Of a DNA stretch of 64,000 nt, positions 26,113-34,736 are shown in pieces. The notes under the pieces are model-generated. The model was not told the DNA's origin and ran no database searches. It was given only the letters and a program-made list of their open reading frames with translations. The stretch spans positions 124,001 through 188,000 of the forward strand of contig JADKBZ010000005.1 of assembly GCA_016714815.1 (NCBI GenBank). Reading direction: 5' to 3'. Source of the DNA: Holophagales bacterium. GTDB taxonomy: Bacteria > Acidobacteriota > Thermoanaerobaculia > UBA5066. The position numbers and the translations under genes are program-made. Every line of letters begins with the position of its first letter. Positions within the stretch are counted from its first letter, which is position 1.

Positions 26113-26171
26113 GGGGTCAGGTCCGGAATAGTGTATTGTCAAAAACAATACACCATTCGGGACCTGACCCC
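26113..26171. repeat. REP-like palindrome with gtgtattgt core
   Basis: Outer arms ggggtcaggtcc and its inverted copy (ending gacctgacccc) enclose a perfect 9-bp stem gtgtattgt / acaatacac with a caaaa loop (26131-26153). It lies between the convergent fusion-protein and SDR genes and may also act as a terminator hairpin. The core is shared with the palindrome at 55861-55917, the ends with 17692-17718 and 32222-32248. Confidence 0.75.
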
Positions 26172-26198
26172 GGCTCCTCGGCCCCCGGACCCTCGCGT

Positions 26199-27017
26199 TC
26201 AGGGCTTACCGGCGCCCGCTCGCGCGATGGCCCCGAGGAACCCCATGTTCGTTCCCGTCAGCCAGTGGCCCCCGTCGACGGGGAGGCAGGCGCCGGTGAT
26301 GTAGCCCGCCTTCTCCTCGTCGGCGAGGAAGGCGATCGACTCGGCGACCTCGGCGGCCGTCGTGTAGCGGCGGAGGGGGATCGACTCGACGATCTCGCTG
26401 GCGAGCGTCTCGTCGAGCCAGAGGTTCTTGTCGGTCCCCTCGGAGCGGAACGGCCCGGGCGAGACGGCGTTGGCACGGATACCGTGGCGGGCCCACTCGA
26501 CGGCGAGGGTCCGGGTCAATGCGAGGACGCCAGCCTTGGCGGAGGCCGAGTGGATGACGCCCGGCCCGGCGCCGAAGGCGTAGTCGGCGACGATCGTGAC
26601 GATCGAGCGCCCCTTCCCGTCCGCGGCGTGGGCCTCGATCATCTTCCGGCCGAAGGCCGAGCAGCAGTAGAAGGTCCCGTTGAGGACGATCTCGATGACC
26701 GCTTTCCACCCATTCGAGGAGAGCTTCTCCGCGGGGCAGACGAAGTTCCCTGCGGCGTTGGCGAGAAGGACGTCGAGGGCGCCCCAGCGCTCGTGGAGCG
26801 CAGCGGCCATCTTCGCCACGTCGTCGTCGTAGCGGACGTCGCAGGTGAAGGTCGCGACGTCCTCGGCCCCCGCGGCCGCGATCTCCGTCGCCGCCGCGTC
26901 CAGGACCTCCTTCCGGCGGCCGCAGATCGCCACGCGATCGCCCTCTCTCGCGAAACGGATCGCCGCCGCCTTCCCCAGTCCCGTCCCCCCGCCCGTTACG
27001 AGCACCGTCCTGGCCAT
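26199..27017 (-). CDS. SDR oxidoreductase, 2,4-dienoyl-CoA reductase-like
   Basis: 272 residues. Rossmann NADP-binding start VLVTGGGTGLGKAAAIRFA, AICGRR after beta2 (NADP preference suggested by the Arg pair), and NAAGNF. In the catalytic region the usual Tyr-x-x-x-Lys is replaced by HSASAKAG, with Lys kept and the Tyr position altered. This is the pattern of 2,4-dienoyl-CoA reductases (compare PSASAKAG) rather than classical SDRs. ANAAGNFVCPAEKLSSNGWK is also typical of that group. Such enzymes reduce 2,4-dienoyl-CoA during beta-oxidation of unsaturated fatty acids. It is transcribed alone, divergent from the pseudogene at 27158. Sure of SDR; less sure of the substrate. Confidence 0.85.
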   Translation of the reverse strand: MARTVLVTGGGTGLGKAAAIRFAREGDRVAICGRRKEVLDAAATEIAAAGAEDVATFTCDVRYDDDVAKMAAALHERWGALDVLLANAAGNFVCPAEKLSSNGWKAVIEIVLNGTFYCCSAFGRKMIEAHAADGKGRSIVTIVADYAFGAGPGVIHSASAKAGVLALTRTLAVEWARHGIRANAVSPGPFRSEGTDKNLWLDETLASEIVESIPLRRYTTAAEVAESIAFLADEEKAGYITGACLPVDGGHWLTGTNMGFLGAIARAGAGKP

Positions 27018-27157
27018 CTGGTCCTCCTCGCTCCGTTCGCCGCCGGCGCACGGTCCGAAGGCGCTGCAACCGCCCCTCGCCGCGCGTCACGAATTCGCCT
27101 ACTATCCGCCATTTTTTCCTGAGGGGCGGCCCCCCAATTCCCCGTAGAGGAGTGCAC

Positions 27158-29110
27158 TTGAGGAAGCTGAAGCTCGCTATCGGTCTGCTCGCAGTTTCGT
27201 CGTTCGGGCCCGAAGCCCAGGCGGCCCGCTGGATCGTCCCCGGTTCCGCCCACGCCTCGGGCTCGGGCGGGACGAACTGGCGAACCGACCTGACGCTCGT
27301 GAACCCAGGGACGGCCGCGGCGACGGCCACGATCTGGTTCCTTTCGGCCGGCGCCGACAACGGCACTCCCCACGCCGGCGACCCGCACCGTACCCGCCGG
27401 CGGCCAGCTCGTCATATCCGACATCCTCGACACGCTCTTCTCGGGCGGCGGCGCTCTCCTCGTCGAGTCGACCGAGGCCGCGCTGGGCGTGGCGAGCCGG
27501 ACCTACAACAAGCTGCCCGACCGCGAATACGGCATGGCGCTTCCTGGGGTGCCGACGACCCAGGCGATCGCACCGGGCGAGACGGGGCACCTCGTCTTCC
27601 TCGTCAAGTCGAGCCGCTACCGGACGAACGTCGCCTTCGCGGGGACCTCCGCCCAGCGCGGAACGGTCCGGGTGAAGCTGCGCGACGCGTCCGGAGCCCT
27701 CATCGGAGAAGGGACGAAGGAGCTCCTGCCGAACGGCCAGACCCAGATCGACCGGGTCTTCGACGCCCTCGGCGCCCCCGCGACGACCGTCGCCCGCGCC
27801 GAGGTGACGAGCGACGTGCCGGTGGTCGCGCGCGCGGTCTCGGGGACCGGTGATCCGTTCGCCGTCCTGGCCCAAAGGCCCCGCCGCTCGACTCGTGGTG
27901 CCTTCGACGCGCTCCAGACGGAGCCAACACGAAGCGCCGACCTCCGGTTTACCGGGCCGAGGCGGCGACCGTCACCCTCGCGCTCTACCCCGGTGGCGCC
28001 ACGACCTCCTCTCCGGTGACGCGGACCCTTCCGCTTGCGCCGGGCTGGACGACCTGCCGGACGGCCTCTTCGACGCCTACGGTGCCTGAGAATCACCGAC
28101 CAAGCCCGGCTCCTGGCGAACACCTTCAACGACGCCCCCGAAGGGACCTCCGGCCAGGAGCTGCCCGGCGTCCCCGTCTCGGCGTTCGCAGTCCCGGGGG
28201 ATCTCCTCCGTTTCGCGGGTCTCACGGGCGACGGCTTCCGGACGAACCTCTTCCTCGTGAACCTCGGAGACTCGACGCTCAACCTCTCCGCCGCCTTCAA
28301 GGGGAGCTCCGGAAACGTCCTCTCGTCTCGCTCCTACTCCGTCCCGCCCCGGGCGATGATCCAGGAGAACGGCGTCTTCCCGTCGGGGCAGAGCGGCTTC
28401 CTCGAGCTCGGGCCCGGCACCGCGCCGGCGGCCGTTTCGACGGAGGCGGCCGTCGCGGGGACCCCTTCGTTCTACGTCCTGGCGACCGTCACGTCTCCAA
28501 CGACCCGTTCCAGGTGACGCCGTACGTCCAGGCCGCGGCGTCGTCCGGAAGCTGCGTCCGTCCGACTCTCCCCGCCGCCGGAACGGTCTACGCCTTCCGT
28601 TTTTCGGGCCCGAGCGGGCAGGGGAACTCGACGACGACGTTCCCACGTCTCCGACACCGTCAGCACGTCGACGACCGACTCGACGGCCGACGGCAAGACG
28701 ACGCGGTCGACGACGACGAAGACGATCTCGTACCTCCCCGGCAACCTCGTCGGCGTCGTGAGCGTCGATACGTCCGCGCAGACCCAGATCGGGACGTTCC
28801 GGACGGTGGTGACGTTCAGCCCTGTCTACGTCGGCGGGCCCGGCCCGGAAGTCTGCCCCGCCTTCACCTGGACCTCTCCCGCCGTCAACACCGCGACGAC
28901 GACGACGAGCCTTCGGCGGGGGGACGGTGAACAGCCTCTCGGTACCGGCGCGGGGCCGCGTCGTCTCGACCGACGAGACGATCACCGTCCCGGCCGGCAC
29001 GTTCCGCACCTACCGGACGTTCGTCGAGCGCGACGACCTCTCCACGACCGAGACCTGGGTAGACCTCGGCACGGCCCTGACCGTACGGCAGATCACACGC
29101 CGAGCGGCCC
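27158..29110 (+). pseudogene. Surface-protein gene broken by seven or more frameshifts
   Basis: The TTG at 27158 with AGAGGAG 5 nt upstream begins MRKLKLAIGLLAVSSFGPE, a signal peptide. The first module is GGTNWRTDLTLVNPGTAA, like modules in the giant protein at 14034. The reading frame then changes near 27376, 27956, 28042, 28086, 28490, 28641 and 28915, probably again near 29088. Each segment keeps coherent protein sequence: VPAGGQLVISDILDTLFSGG; EAATVTLALYPGGATTSS; LDDLPDGLFDAYG; ITDQARLLANTFNDAPEG and FRTNLFLVNLGDSTLNLSA; VSNDPFQVTPYVQAAASSG; LPGNLVGVVSVDTSAQTQIG; VPARGRVVSTDETITVPAG. The native product would be about 640 residues. Either a young pseudogene or a poorly resolved sequence. 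The C-terminal end cannot be fixed. Confidence 0.75.
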
Positions 29111-29190
29111 CAACGCTCAGGCGACGTCCGTGCGGGCGGCCCGCCGGCTGGCCGCCCCGGGGCTTCTTCCTCGTCTCTATACTGCGCGTC

Positions 29191-29517
29191 GTGAACCGGG
29201 AACGCTGGCTCTCCTTCCCCGCCTCGACCGCCGAGGAGCTCGCCCTCCTCGACGCGATCAGCGGGACCACCGCGCACCGCAACGTGACGGTCGTCGGGCC
29301 CGACGGGCGCGGCAGGCCCCTCCCCGCGGTCTTCTCGGTCGGAGTCGAGGCCCCCTTCGACGGCAAGGCCGACGTCGGCGTGAAGCTCGTTTTCGAGGGG
29401 GCCGGCCCCGGCGCCGACGATCGCTTCGTCATGGACCCGTGGGAGCTCCTCGACAAGTTCCTCCGCGAGGCCCAGGCGGACGCGGAGGCACGTCGGAAGG
29501 CCGCCTCCGCGCCGTGA
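29191..29517 (+). CDS. Small conserved-looking protein of unknown function upstream of lhr
   Basis: 108 residues from a GTG at 29191, VNRERWLSFPASTAEELALL to ADAEARRKAASAP. The C-terminal 30 residues look helical (DPWELLDKFLREAQADAEA) after a mixed alpha/beta part with VTVVGPDGRGRPLPAVFSVG. I do not recognise the family. No ribosome site is visible; TATACT at 29178-29183 resembles a -10 box only 7 nt from the start, so a leaderless or very short leader is possible. Its TGA overlaps the lhr GTG start (GTGA), which implies coupled translation with the helicase and supports it being real. The same frame upstream belongs to the pseudogene, so the start is a judgement. Confidence 0.55.
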   Translation: MNRERWLSFPASTAEELALLDAISGTTAHRNVTVVGPDGRGRPLPAVFSVGVEAPFDGKADVGVKLVFEGAGPGADDRFVMDPWELLDKFLREAQADAEARRKAASAP

Positions 29518-32500
29518 CCCCCCGCTCGCGCCGGGATTCCCCGGCCGACCCGCTCGACCTCTTCCATCCCGCCGTCTCGTCCTGGTTCCGCGAGACGTTT
29601 CCCGAGGGACCGACCGCCGCCCAGTCGGGCGCCTGGCCTCCCATCGCCGCGGGCGAGAACGTCCTCCTCGTCTCGCCGACCGGCACCGGCAAGACGCTCG
29701 CCGCGTTCCTCGTCGCGCTGGACGCGATCCTCCGCCGCCGCCTCGCGGGGGACGGGGCGCCGCGCCTCGCCACCCTCTACGTCTCGCCTCTGAAGGCGCT
29801 CGACAACGACGTCCACCGTAACCTCGAGCGGCCGCGCGCCGGCATCGCCGCACACCTCGGGGCGGACCGCGTGCCGATCACGACCGCCGTCCGCACCGGC
29901 GACACGCCGGCGCGCGAGCGGACGAGCCAGCTGAAGTCCCCACCCGACGTCCTCATCACGACCCCCGAGTCGCTCTACCTGATGCTGACCGGGTCCGGGA
30001 GAAGGGTCCTCGAAGGGGTCACGACGGTGATCCTCGACGAGATCCACTCCGTCGCCGGGACGAAGCGCGGGAGCCACCTCGCCCTCTCGCTCGAGCGGCT
30101 CGAGGAGCTCGTCGCGCGGGCGGGTGGGAGGTCGCCGCAAAGGGTCGCCCTCTCGGCCACCGTCGCGCCGGTCGACGTCGTCGCTTCCTTCGCCGCCGGG
30201 ACGGGGCGCGCGATGCGTCCGGTCGTCGTCGCGGCCCGGAAATCGCTCGACCTCACCGTCACCTCCCCGGCACCCGACTTCCGCTCCCTGCCCGACGGTT
30301 CGGCGTGGGGGCCGGCGATCGAGACGGTCGTCACCGAGGTCGCGGCCCGGAGGACGACGCTCGTCTTCTGCAACAACCGGCGGCTCGCCGAGAAGGTCGC
30401 CCGCAAGCTCTCCGACGCGACGGGGACGGAGGTCCTGACGCACCACGGTTCCGTCTCGCGGCCGGCGCGCGAGAAGATCGAGGCGGCGCTGAAGTCGGGC
30501 ACCCTGCCGGTTCTCGTGGCGACCGGCTCGCTGGAGCTCGGTATCGACGTGGGGCACGTCGACTCGGTCGTCCTCCTCGAAAGTCCGAAGGGGGTCGCCC
30601 GCGGGCTCCAGCGGGTGGGGCGCTCCGGGCACCTCGTCGGCGAGACGGCGCGCGGTCTCTTCGTCCCGCTCTACCTCGACGACCTTTTCGAAAGCGCGGC
30701 GACGGCCGAGGCGATGCGGGACGGAGCCGTCGAGGAGACGCGCCCGCCCGAATTCCCGCTCGACGTCCTCGCGCAGCAGCTCGTCGCCGAGAGCGTCGCG
30801 CGCGAGGCCGACGGCCTCGCCGTCACGGCGGCCGAGCTCTTCACCCTCGTCCGCAAGGCCTGGCCTTACCGCGCCCTTCCCCGGTCGCTCTTCCTCGAGA
30901 CGCTCGCGATGCTTTCGGGAAAGTACCCGCGGGAGCGCTTCGCCGCGCTCGCCCCGAAGCTCGTCTGGGACCGCGCGACGGACAGGGTCTCGCCCCTGCC
31001 CGGCGCTCGCCTCGCCGCCCTCCTCGACGGCGGGACGATCGGCGACCGCGGCACCTTCCGCGCCGTTCTCCAGGATCGGAAGACCGCCGTCGGCGAGCTG
31101 GACGAGGAGTTCGTCCACGAGACGAAGGAGGGGGACGTCTTCCTCCTCGGCTCGCGGGCGTGGCGCGCCGTCGAGATCGGCCACAGCACGGTCGTCGTCG
31201 AGGAGGCGCACGGGCAGCCCGCGCCGCGAATGCCTTTCTGGCGGGGCGAAGGGCTGGGACGGACGGGCGTCCTCGGCGAGAGGATCGGACGCCTGAAAAG
31301 ACTCGTTGCCGAGCGTCTCGACGACCCCGGCCTCAACGCGCTGCTGGCGGACCGCTACGCGACGACGCCCGACGCGACCGCCGCCATCGTCGGCTCCGTC
31401 CGGCGGGAGGTGACCGAGTCCGGCGGCCTCGCCACCGACCGCGCCGTCGTCTTCGAGACCTTCCCCAACGACCTCGGCGACCCGTGCGTCGTCGTCCGCT
31501 CGCTCCTCGGGCGCGGCGTGAACCTCCCCTGGTCCCTCGTCCTCTCGGCGGTCCTTCGGGAAGAGACCGGCGTCGACGTCGAGACCGTCGCCTCCGACGA
31601 CGGCATCCTCCTGCGCATTCCCGGAGCCGAGCGGGAGGTGCCTCTCGAGCGCCTCTCGCGGATCGGTCCGGAGGAGGCGCGCGAGCGGCTCCTGGCGCAG
31701 CTCCCGAACTCGCCGATGTTCGGGGCCCGGTTCCGCGAGAACGCCCAGCGCTCCCTCCTCCTCCCGCGCCTCCGGAGCGGCCGTCGGACTCCCTTCTGGC
31801 TCCAGCGGATCAAGGCGCGCGACCTCCTCCAGACGACGCGCGCCCTCCCCGACTTCCCGGTCGTCGCCGAGACCTACCGCGACTGCCTGCGGGACCTCTG
31901 GGAGATGGACCGGCTCCTCAGCCTCCTCGCGCGGATGGAGAAGGGCGAGGTCGAGCGGGTCCTCGAACGGCGTCGCGCGCCTTCGCCCGCGGCCGCCTCG
32001 CTCCTCTTCAAGTTCGTCGCCGTCTACATGTACGAGTGGGACGCCCCGCGCGCCGAGCGGGACCTCCACGCCGTCGCCGCGAACCGCGCGCTTCTCGGCG
32101 AGGTCCTCGGCGAGAGCCTCGACGACGGCCTCCGGCCCGAGGCGGCCGAGGCGGCGCACGCCGACGCGACGCGCCTGACGCCCCGCCGGATGGCCCGGAC
32201 GGCCGAGGAGCTCCTTCTCGCTATAATGGAAAATCAAGACCTGACCCCGTGGGAGGTGCAGGAGCGGTGTGCTGGCGAGGGGCTCGCCTGGGTCGCGGAG
32301 CTGGAGGGGCGGGGATCGGTCCTCAGGGTCCGGATCGCGGGGGAAGAGCGGCTCGTCGCGGCCGAGGAGCGCCCGCTCTGGGAGGCGCTCGCGGCGGGGA
32401 CGCTCTCGCGCCCGGAGAGGGACCGGCTCGTCCTCGGGTACGTCGGAACGCGCGGGCCGGCGACGGCGGCGGAAGTCGGGGCGCGCTACGGCCTCGGGGA

Positions 32501-33971
32501 GGACGAGGTCCTCGACTCGATCGAACGGCTCCGGCTCGAGGCGCTCGTCGTCGCGGGGCGGCTCGGAGGGGCGGCGGGAGAGCGGCGTTTCGCCGGGGCG
32601 CGCCTCGCCGAGTCGATCCGGCGAAAGACGCTCTCGATCCTGCGCGGCGAGATCCGGCCGGTTCCGGCTTCCGTCCGTCGGGCCTTCGTCGCCCGGCGGC
32701 AGGGAGCGGTGGCAGGGGCGCGGTTCGCGGGCCCCGACGCGGCGGAGCGGGCCGTCGGACTGCTGCGGGGGCTGGCGCTCCCGGCCGCGGCGTGGGAAGC
32801 GTCGGTCCTGCCGGCGCGGCTCGCCGAGCCGGAGCCCGACGCCCTCGACGTCCTTTCCGCCCGGGGGCTCCTCGTCTGGCGCCTCGACGGGGAGAAGGAG
32901 CTCCGGTCGGCGCGCCTCGGCCTCTTCTTCCGGGGAGAGGGACGGTTCGTCCTGCCGGAGGGGCCGTCTGCTGTCGAGGCCCTCTCCCCTGAGACCCGGA
33001 GCCTCCACGAGGCGCTCGCTCTCGGCGGGGCGTCGTTCCTCTCGGACCTCGCCGGGCCGCTCGGCCAGCGTCCCGAGGCGCTCGTTCCACCCCTGCGCGA
33101 GCTCCTTCTCGCCGGGCTCGTCACGGGGGACGGCTTCCACGGTCTGCGGGAGCTGCTCCGGGCGAAACGGTCCGCGCCCGCGCCGCCCGAGCCCGCCGCG
33201 TCGTTCGGGAAGGCTCCGGCGCGGGCCGTGGTCCTAGCCGCGGAGGCGCGTATCTCCTCCCGCCTCGGCTTCGGCTCGCGGACGGCCGCCCCGACTTCGC
33301 ACGTCCTGTCGGGACGCTGGTCGCTCCTCTCGGCGCCGTCGGTCCTCGGCCCCGAGCTCGGGCCCGGCGAGCGGGCCGAGGCCTGGGCGCGGCTTCTCCT
33401 CGCCCGCTGGGGGGTCGTCTCGCGGGCCGTCGTGGAGCAGGCCGAGAGCGCGGTCCGCTGGAGCGACGTGGCGCCGGCCCTCGCCCGGATGGAGCTCTGC
33501 GGCGACGTGCGGCGCGGCGAGTTCGTGGAGGGGGACGGGCCGCTCCAGTACGCCGAGCCCGAGGTCGTCGAGGAGCTGCGCCGAAGGAGGGAGGACCGCG
33601 ACGAGGGAGAGCCGGGAGACGGCCTCGCCGCGCTCGCCGGCTCCGACCCGGCGCTCCTCGGTCTCGACACCCCCCGCGAGGGGTTCTGCGTCCTGCGCCA
33701 CGGCACGCCGGTGCTGACCCTGGCGGGGACGGGAGAGCTCGGCCTCGGCGAAACGGCCGCCTCCGACCGGGTCCTCCGCGCCGCGTTCGCGGAGCTTCAG
33801 GGGCTCCTTCGGCGCGCGCGCGACCCGCTCGGCCGGCCGCGGCGGCTCGTCGTGGCGACGGTCGCCGCCTCGGGCGCGCCCCGCCCCGCCGCCGGCTCGC
33901 CCCTGGCCCCGCTTTTCGAAGCGCTCGGCTTCACGCGGGACGGCGCGTCGTATTCGTGGAGAGCCCTCTAG
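29514..33971 (+). CDS. lhr: Large helicase-related protein Lhr (DEAD/DEAH-box DNA repair helicase)
   Basis: 1485 residues from GTG 29514, overlapping the previous stop. Motifs: Q-like PTAAQSGAWPPIAAGENVLL; Walker A SPTGTGKT at 54-61; DEIH at 175-178; SAT in VALSATVAPV; motif IV-VI region TLVFCNNRRLAEKVARKL, VLVATGSLELGIDVG and QRVGRSGH. These are followed by the Lhr-specific winged-helix/beta-barrel part (DLGDPCVVVRSLLGRGVNLP, RALPDFPVVAETYRDCLRDL) and the long C-terminal domain with FEALGFTRDGASYSW. Length and order fit full Lhr, a 3'-5' helicase in mutagen-damage response. Odd: residues 904-912 (IMENQDLTP) are encoded by a copy of a dispersed REP-like 27-mer, kept in frame. Confidence 0.93.
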   Translation: MTPRSRRDSPADPLDLFHPAVSSWFRETFPEGPTAAQSGAWPPIAAGENVLLVSPTGTGKTLAAFLVALDAILRRRLAGDGAPRLATLYVSPLKALDNDVHRNLERPRAGIAAHLGADRVPITTAVRTGDTPARERTSQLKSPPDVLITTPESLYLMLTGSGRRVLEGVTTVILDEIHSVAGTKRGSHLALSLERLEELVARAGGRSPQRVALSATVAPVDVVASFAAGTGRAMRPVVVAARKSLDLTVTSPAPDFRSLPDGSAWGPAIETVVTEVAARRTTLVFCNNRRLAEKVARKLSDATGTEVLTHHGSVSRPAREKIEAALKSGTLPVLVATGSLELGIDVGHVDSVVLLESPKGVARGLQRVGRSGHLVGETARGLFVPLYLDDLFESAATAEAMRDGAVEETRPPEFPLDVLAQQLVAESVAREADGLAVTAAELFTLVRKAWPYRALPRSLFLETLAMLSGKYPRERFAALAPKLVWDRATDRVSPLPGARLAALLDGGTIGDRGTFRAVLQDRKTAVGELDEEFVHETKEGDVFLLGSRAWRAVEIGHSTVVVEEAHGQPAPRMPFWRGEGLGRTGVLGERIGRLKRLVAERLDDPGLNALLADRYATTPDATAAIVGSVRREVTESGGLATDRAVVFETFPNDLGDPCVVVRSLLGRGVNLPWSLVLSAVLREETGVDVETVASDDGILLRIPGAEREVPLERLSRIGPEEARERLLAQLPNSPMFGARFRENAQRSLLLPRLRSGRRTPFWLQRIKARDLLQTTRALPDFPVVAETYRDCLRDLWEMDRLLSLLARMEKGEVERVLERRRAPSPAAASLLFKFVAVYMYEWDAPRAERDLHAVAANRALLGEVLGESLDDGLRPEAAEAAHADATRLTPRRMARTAEELLLAIMENQDLTPWEVQERCAGEGLAWVAELEGRGSVLRVRIAGEERLVAAEERPLWEALAAGTLSRPERDRLVLGYVGTRGPATAAEVGARYGLGEDEVLDSIERLRLEALVVAGRLGGAAGERRFAGARLAESIRRKTLSILRGEIRPVPASVRRAFVARRQGAVAGARFAGPDAAERAVGLLRGLALPAAAWEASVLPARLAEPEPDALDVLSARGLLVWRLDGEKELRSARLGLFFRGEGRFVLPEGPSAVEALSPETRSLHEALALGGASFLSDLAGPLGQRPEALVPPLRELLLAGLVTGDGFHGLRELLRAKRSAPAPPEPAASFGKAPARAVVLAAEARISSRLGFGSRTAAPTSHVLSGRWSLLSAPSVLGPELGPGERAEAWARLLLARWGVVSRAVVEQAESAVRWSDVAPALARMELCGDVRRGEFVEGDGPLQYAEPEVVEELRRRREDRDEGEPGDGLAALAGSDPALLGLDTPREGFCVLRHGTPVLTLAGTGELGLGETAASDRVLRAAFAELQGLLRRARDPLGRPRRLVVATVAASGAPRPAAGSPLAPLFEALGFTRDGASYSWRAL
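32222..32248 (+). repeat. REP-like 27-mer inside lhr, copy 2
   Basis: tataatggaaaatcaagacc followed by tgacccc, in frame inside lhr. It differs at two of 27 positions from the complement of 17692-17718. The surrounding lhr sequence is GC-rich, whereas the first 20 bases here are only 35% GC, so the element stands out as foreign. Confidence 0.75.
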
Positions 33972-33984
33972 GCACAGACGAGAC

Positions 33985-34006
33985 GGGCGGGCCCGGAGGC
34001 CCGCCC
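33985..34006. terminator. Hairpin between convergent lhr and superoxide dismutase genes
   Basis: GGGCGGGCC, loop CGGA, GGCCCGCCC: a perfect 9-bp GC stem located between the lhr stop (33971) and the dismutase stop (34033). It can serve both strands. No clear T run on either side. Confidence 0.55.
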
Positions 34007-34032
34007 ATCGTTCGAACCGGGGAAAAGCCGGA

Positions 34033-34635
34033 CTACAGCGCGAGCTTCGGCGCCGCGTCGAAGCGGGCCGCGACGACCGACCAGTCGATCGCCTTGAAGA
34101 ACGACTCGATGTAGTCGGGGCGCTTGAGGCCGTAGTCGAGCATGAAGGCGTGCTCGAAGACGTCCATGATCATCAGGAGCGTGCCGCCGGCCGGGTGGCC
34201 GCCGTCGTGCTCGCCGATCCACATGTTCATCAGCTGGCCCGTCGCCGGGTCCTGGTAGAGGGTCGTCCAGCCGATGCCGCGCATGGCGCCGACGGCCCGG
34301 AAGTGCTTCTCCCACGCCTCGACCGAGCCGAAGTCCTCGGCGAGCTTCTTCGCGAGAGCCGAATTCGGGTCGAGGGCGACGCCGCCGCTCTTCATGTTCC
34401 CGAAGTAGTACTCGTGGAGGCGCATCCCGTTCCACTCCCAGCCGAGCCGCCGCTTCAGCTCGCCGAAGAACGGGGTGGCCTGCTTGCCGTCGGCCAGGAG
34501 CGTGGCGAGCTCCTCGGTCACCTTGTTCGTGTTCGTGACGTAACCCGCATAGAGGGTGAAGTGGTTCTTCAGGAGGGGGTCCGAGAAGCCCGGCGTGCCG
34601 AGCAGGTGATCGTAATTCTTCGCCGTGTAGGCCAT
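34033..34635 (-). CDS. Superoxide dismutase, Fe/Mn family
   Basis: 200 residues. It converts superoxide to oxygen and hydrogen peroxide. Metal ligands are visible: H25 (LLKNHFTLYAGYV), H74 (GMRLHEYYFGN), D158 and H162 in MDVFEHAFMLDYG, where most relatives have DVWEHAYYLDY. The family start (YDHLLGTPGFSDPLLKNH) and length are normal. Metal preference (Fe, Mn or cambialistic) cannot be decided from these residues. No signal peptide, so cytosolic. It is followed by a shared hairpin with lhr and preceded, on the same strand, by the GH57 gene 100 bp upstream. AGGAAG ribosome site before the ATG at 34635. Confidence 0.95.
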   Translation of the reverse strand: MAYTAKNYDHLLGTPGFSDPLLKNHFTLYAGYVTNTNKVTEELATLLADGKQATPFFGELKRRLGWEWNGMRLHEYYFGNMKSGGVALDPNSALAKKLAEDFGSVEAWEKHFRAVGAMRGIGWTTLYQDPATGQLMNMWIGEHDGGHPAGGTLLMIMDVFEHAFMLDYGLKRPDYIESFFKAIDWSVVAARFDAAPKLAL

Positions 34636-34736
34636 GGGGGTCTTCCTTTCTCGCGAGATCTGACGGTTCCGAGACTGATTCTACGTCGAGGCTCCCGGGA
34701 CGGACTTCGCGGCCCGGGCCACCGGACCGGCGGGGC

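Noticed and set aside
29010..33140. Long minus-strand open frame antisense to lhr (over 1300 residues)
   Set aside because: No motif and extreme Arg/Glu/Asp bias typical of antisense frames in GC-rich DNA; Lhr on the other strand has all helicase motifs.
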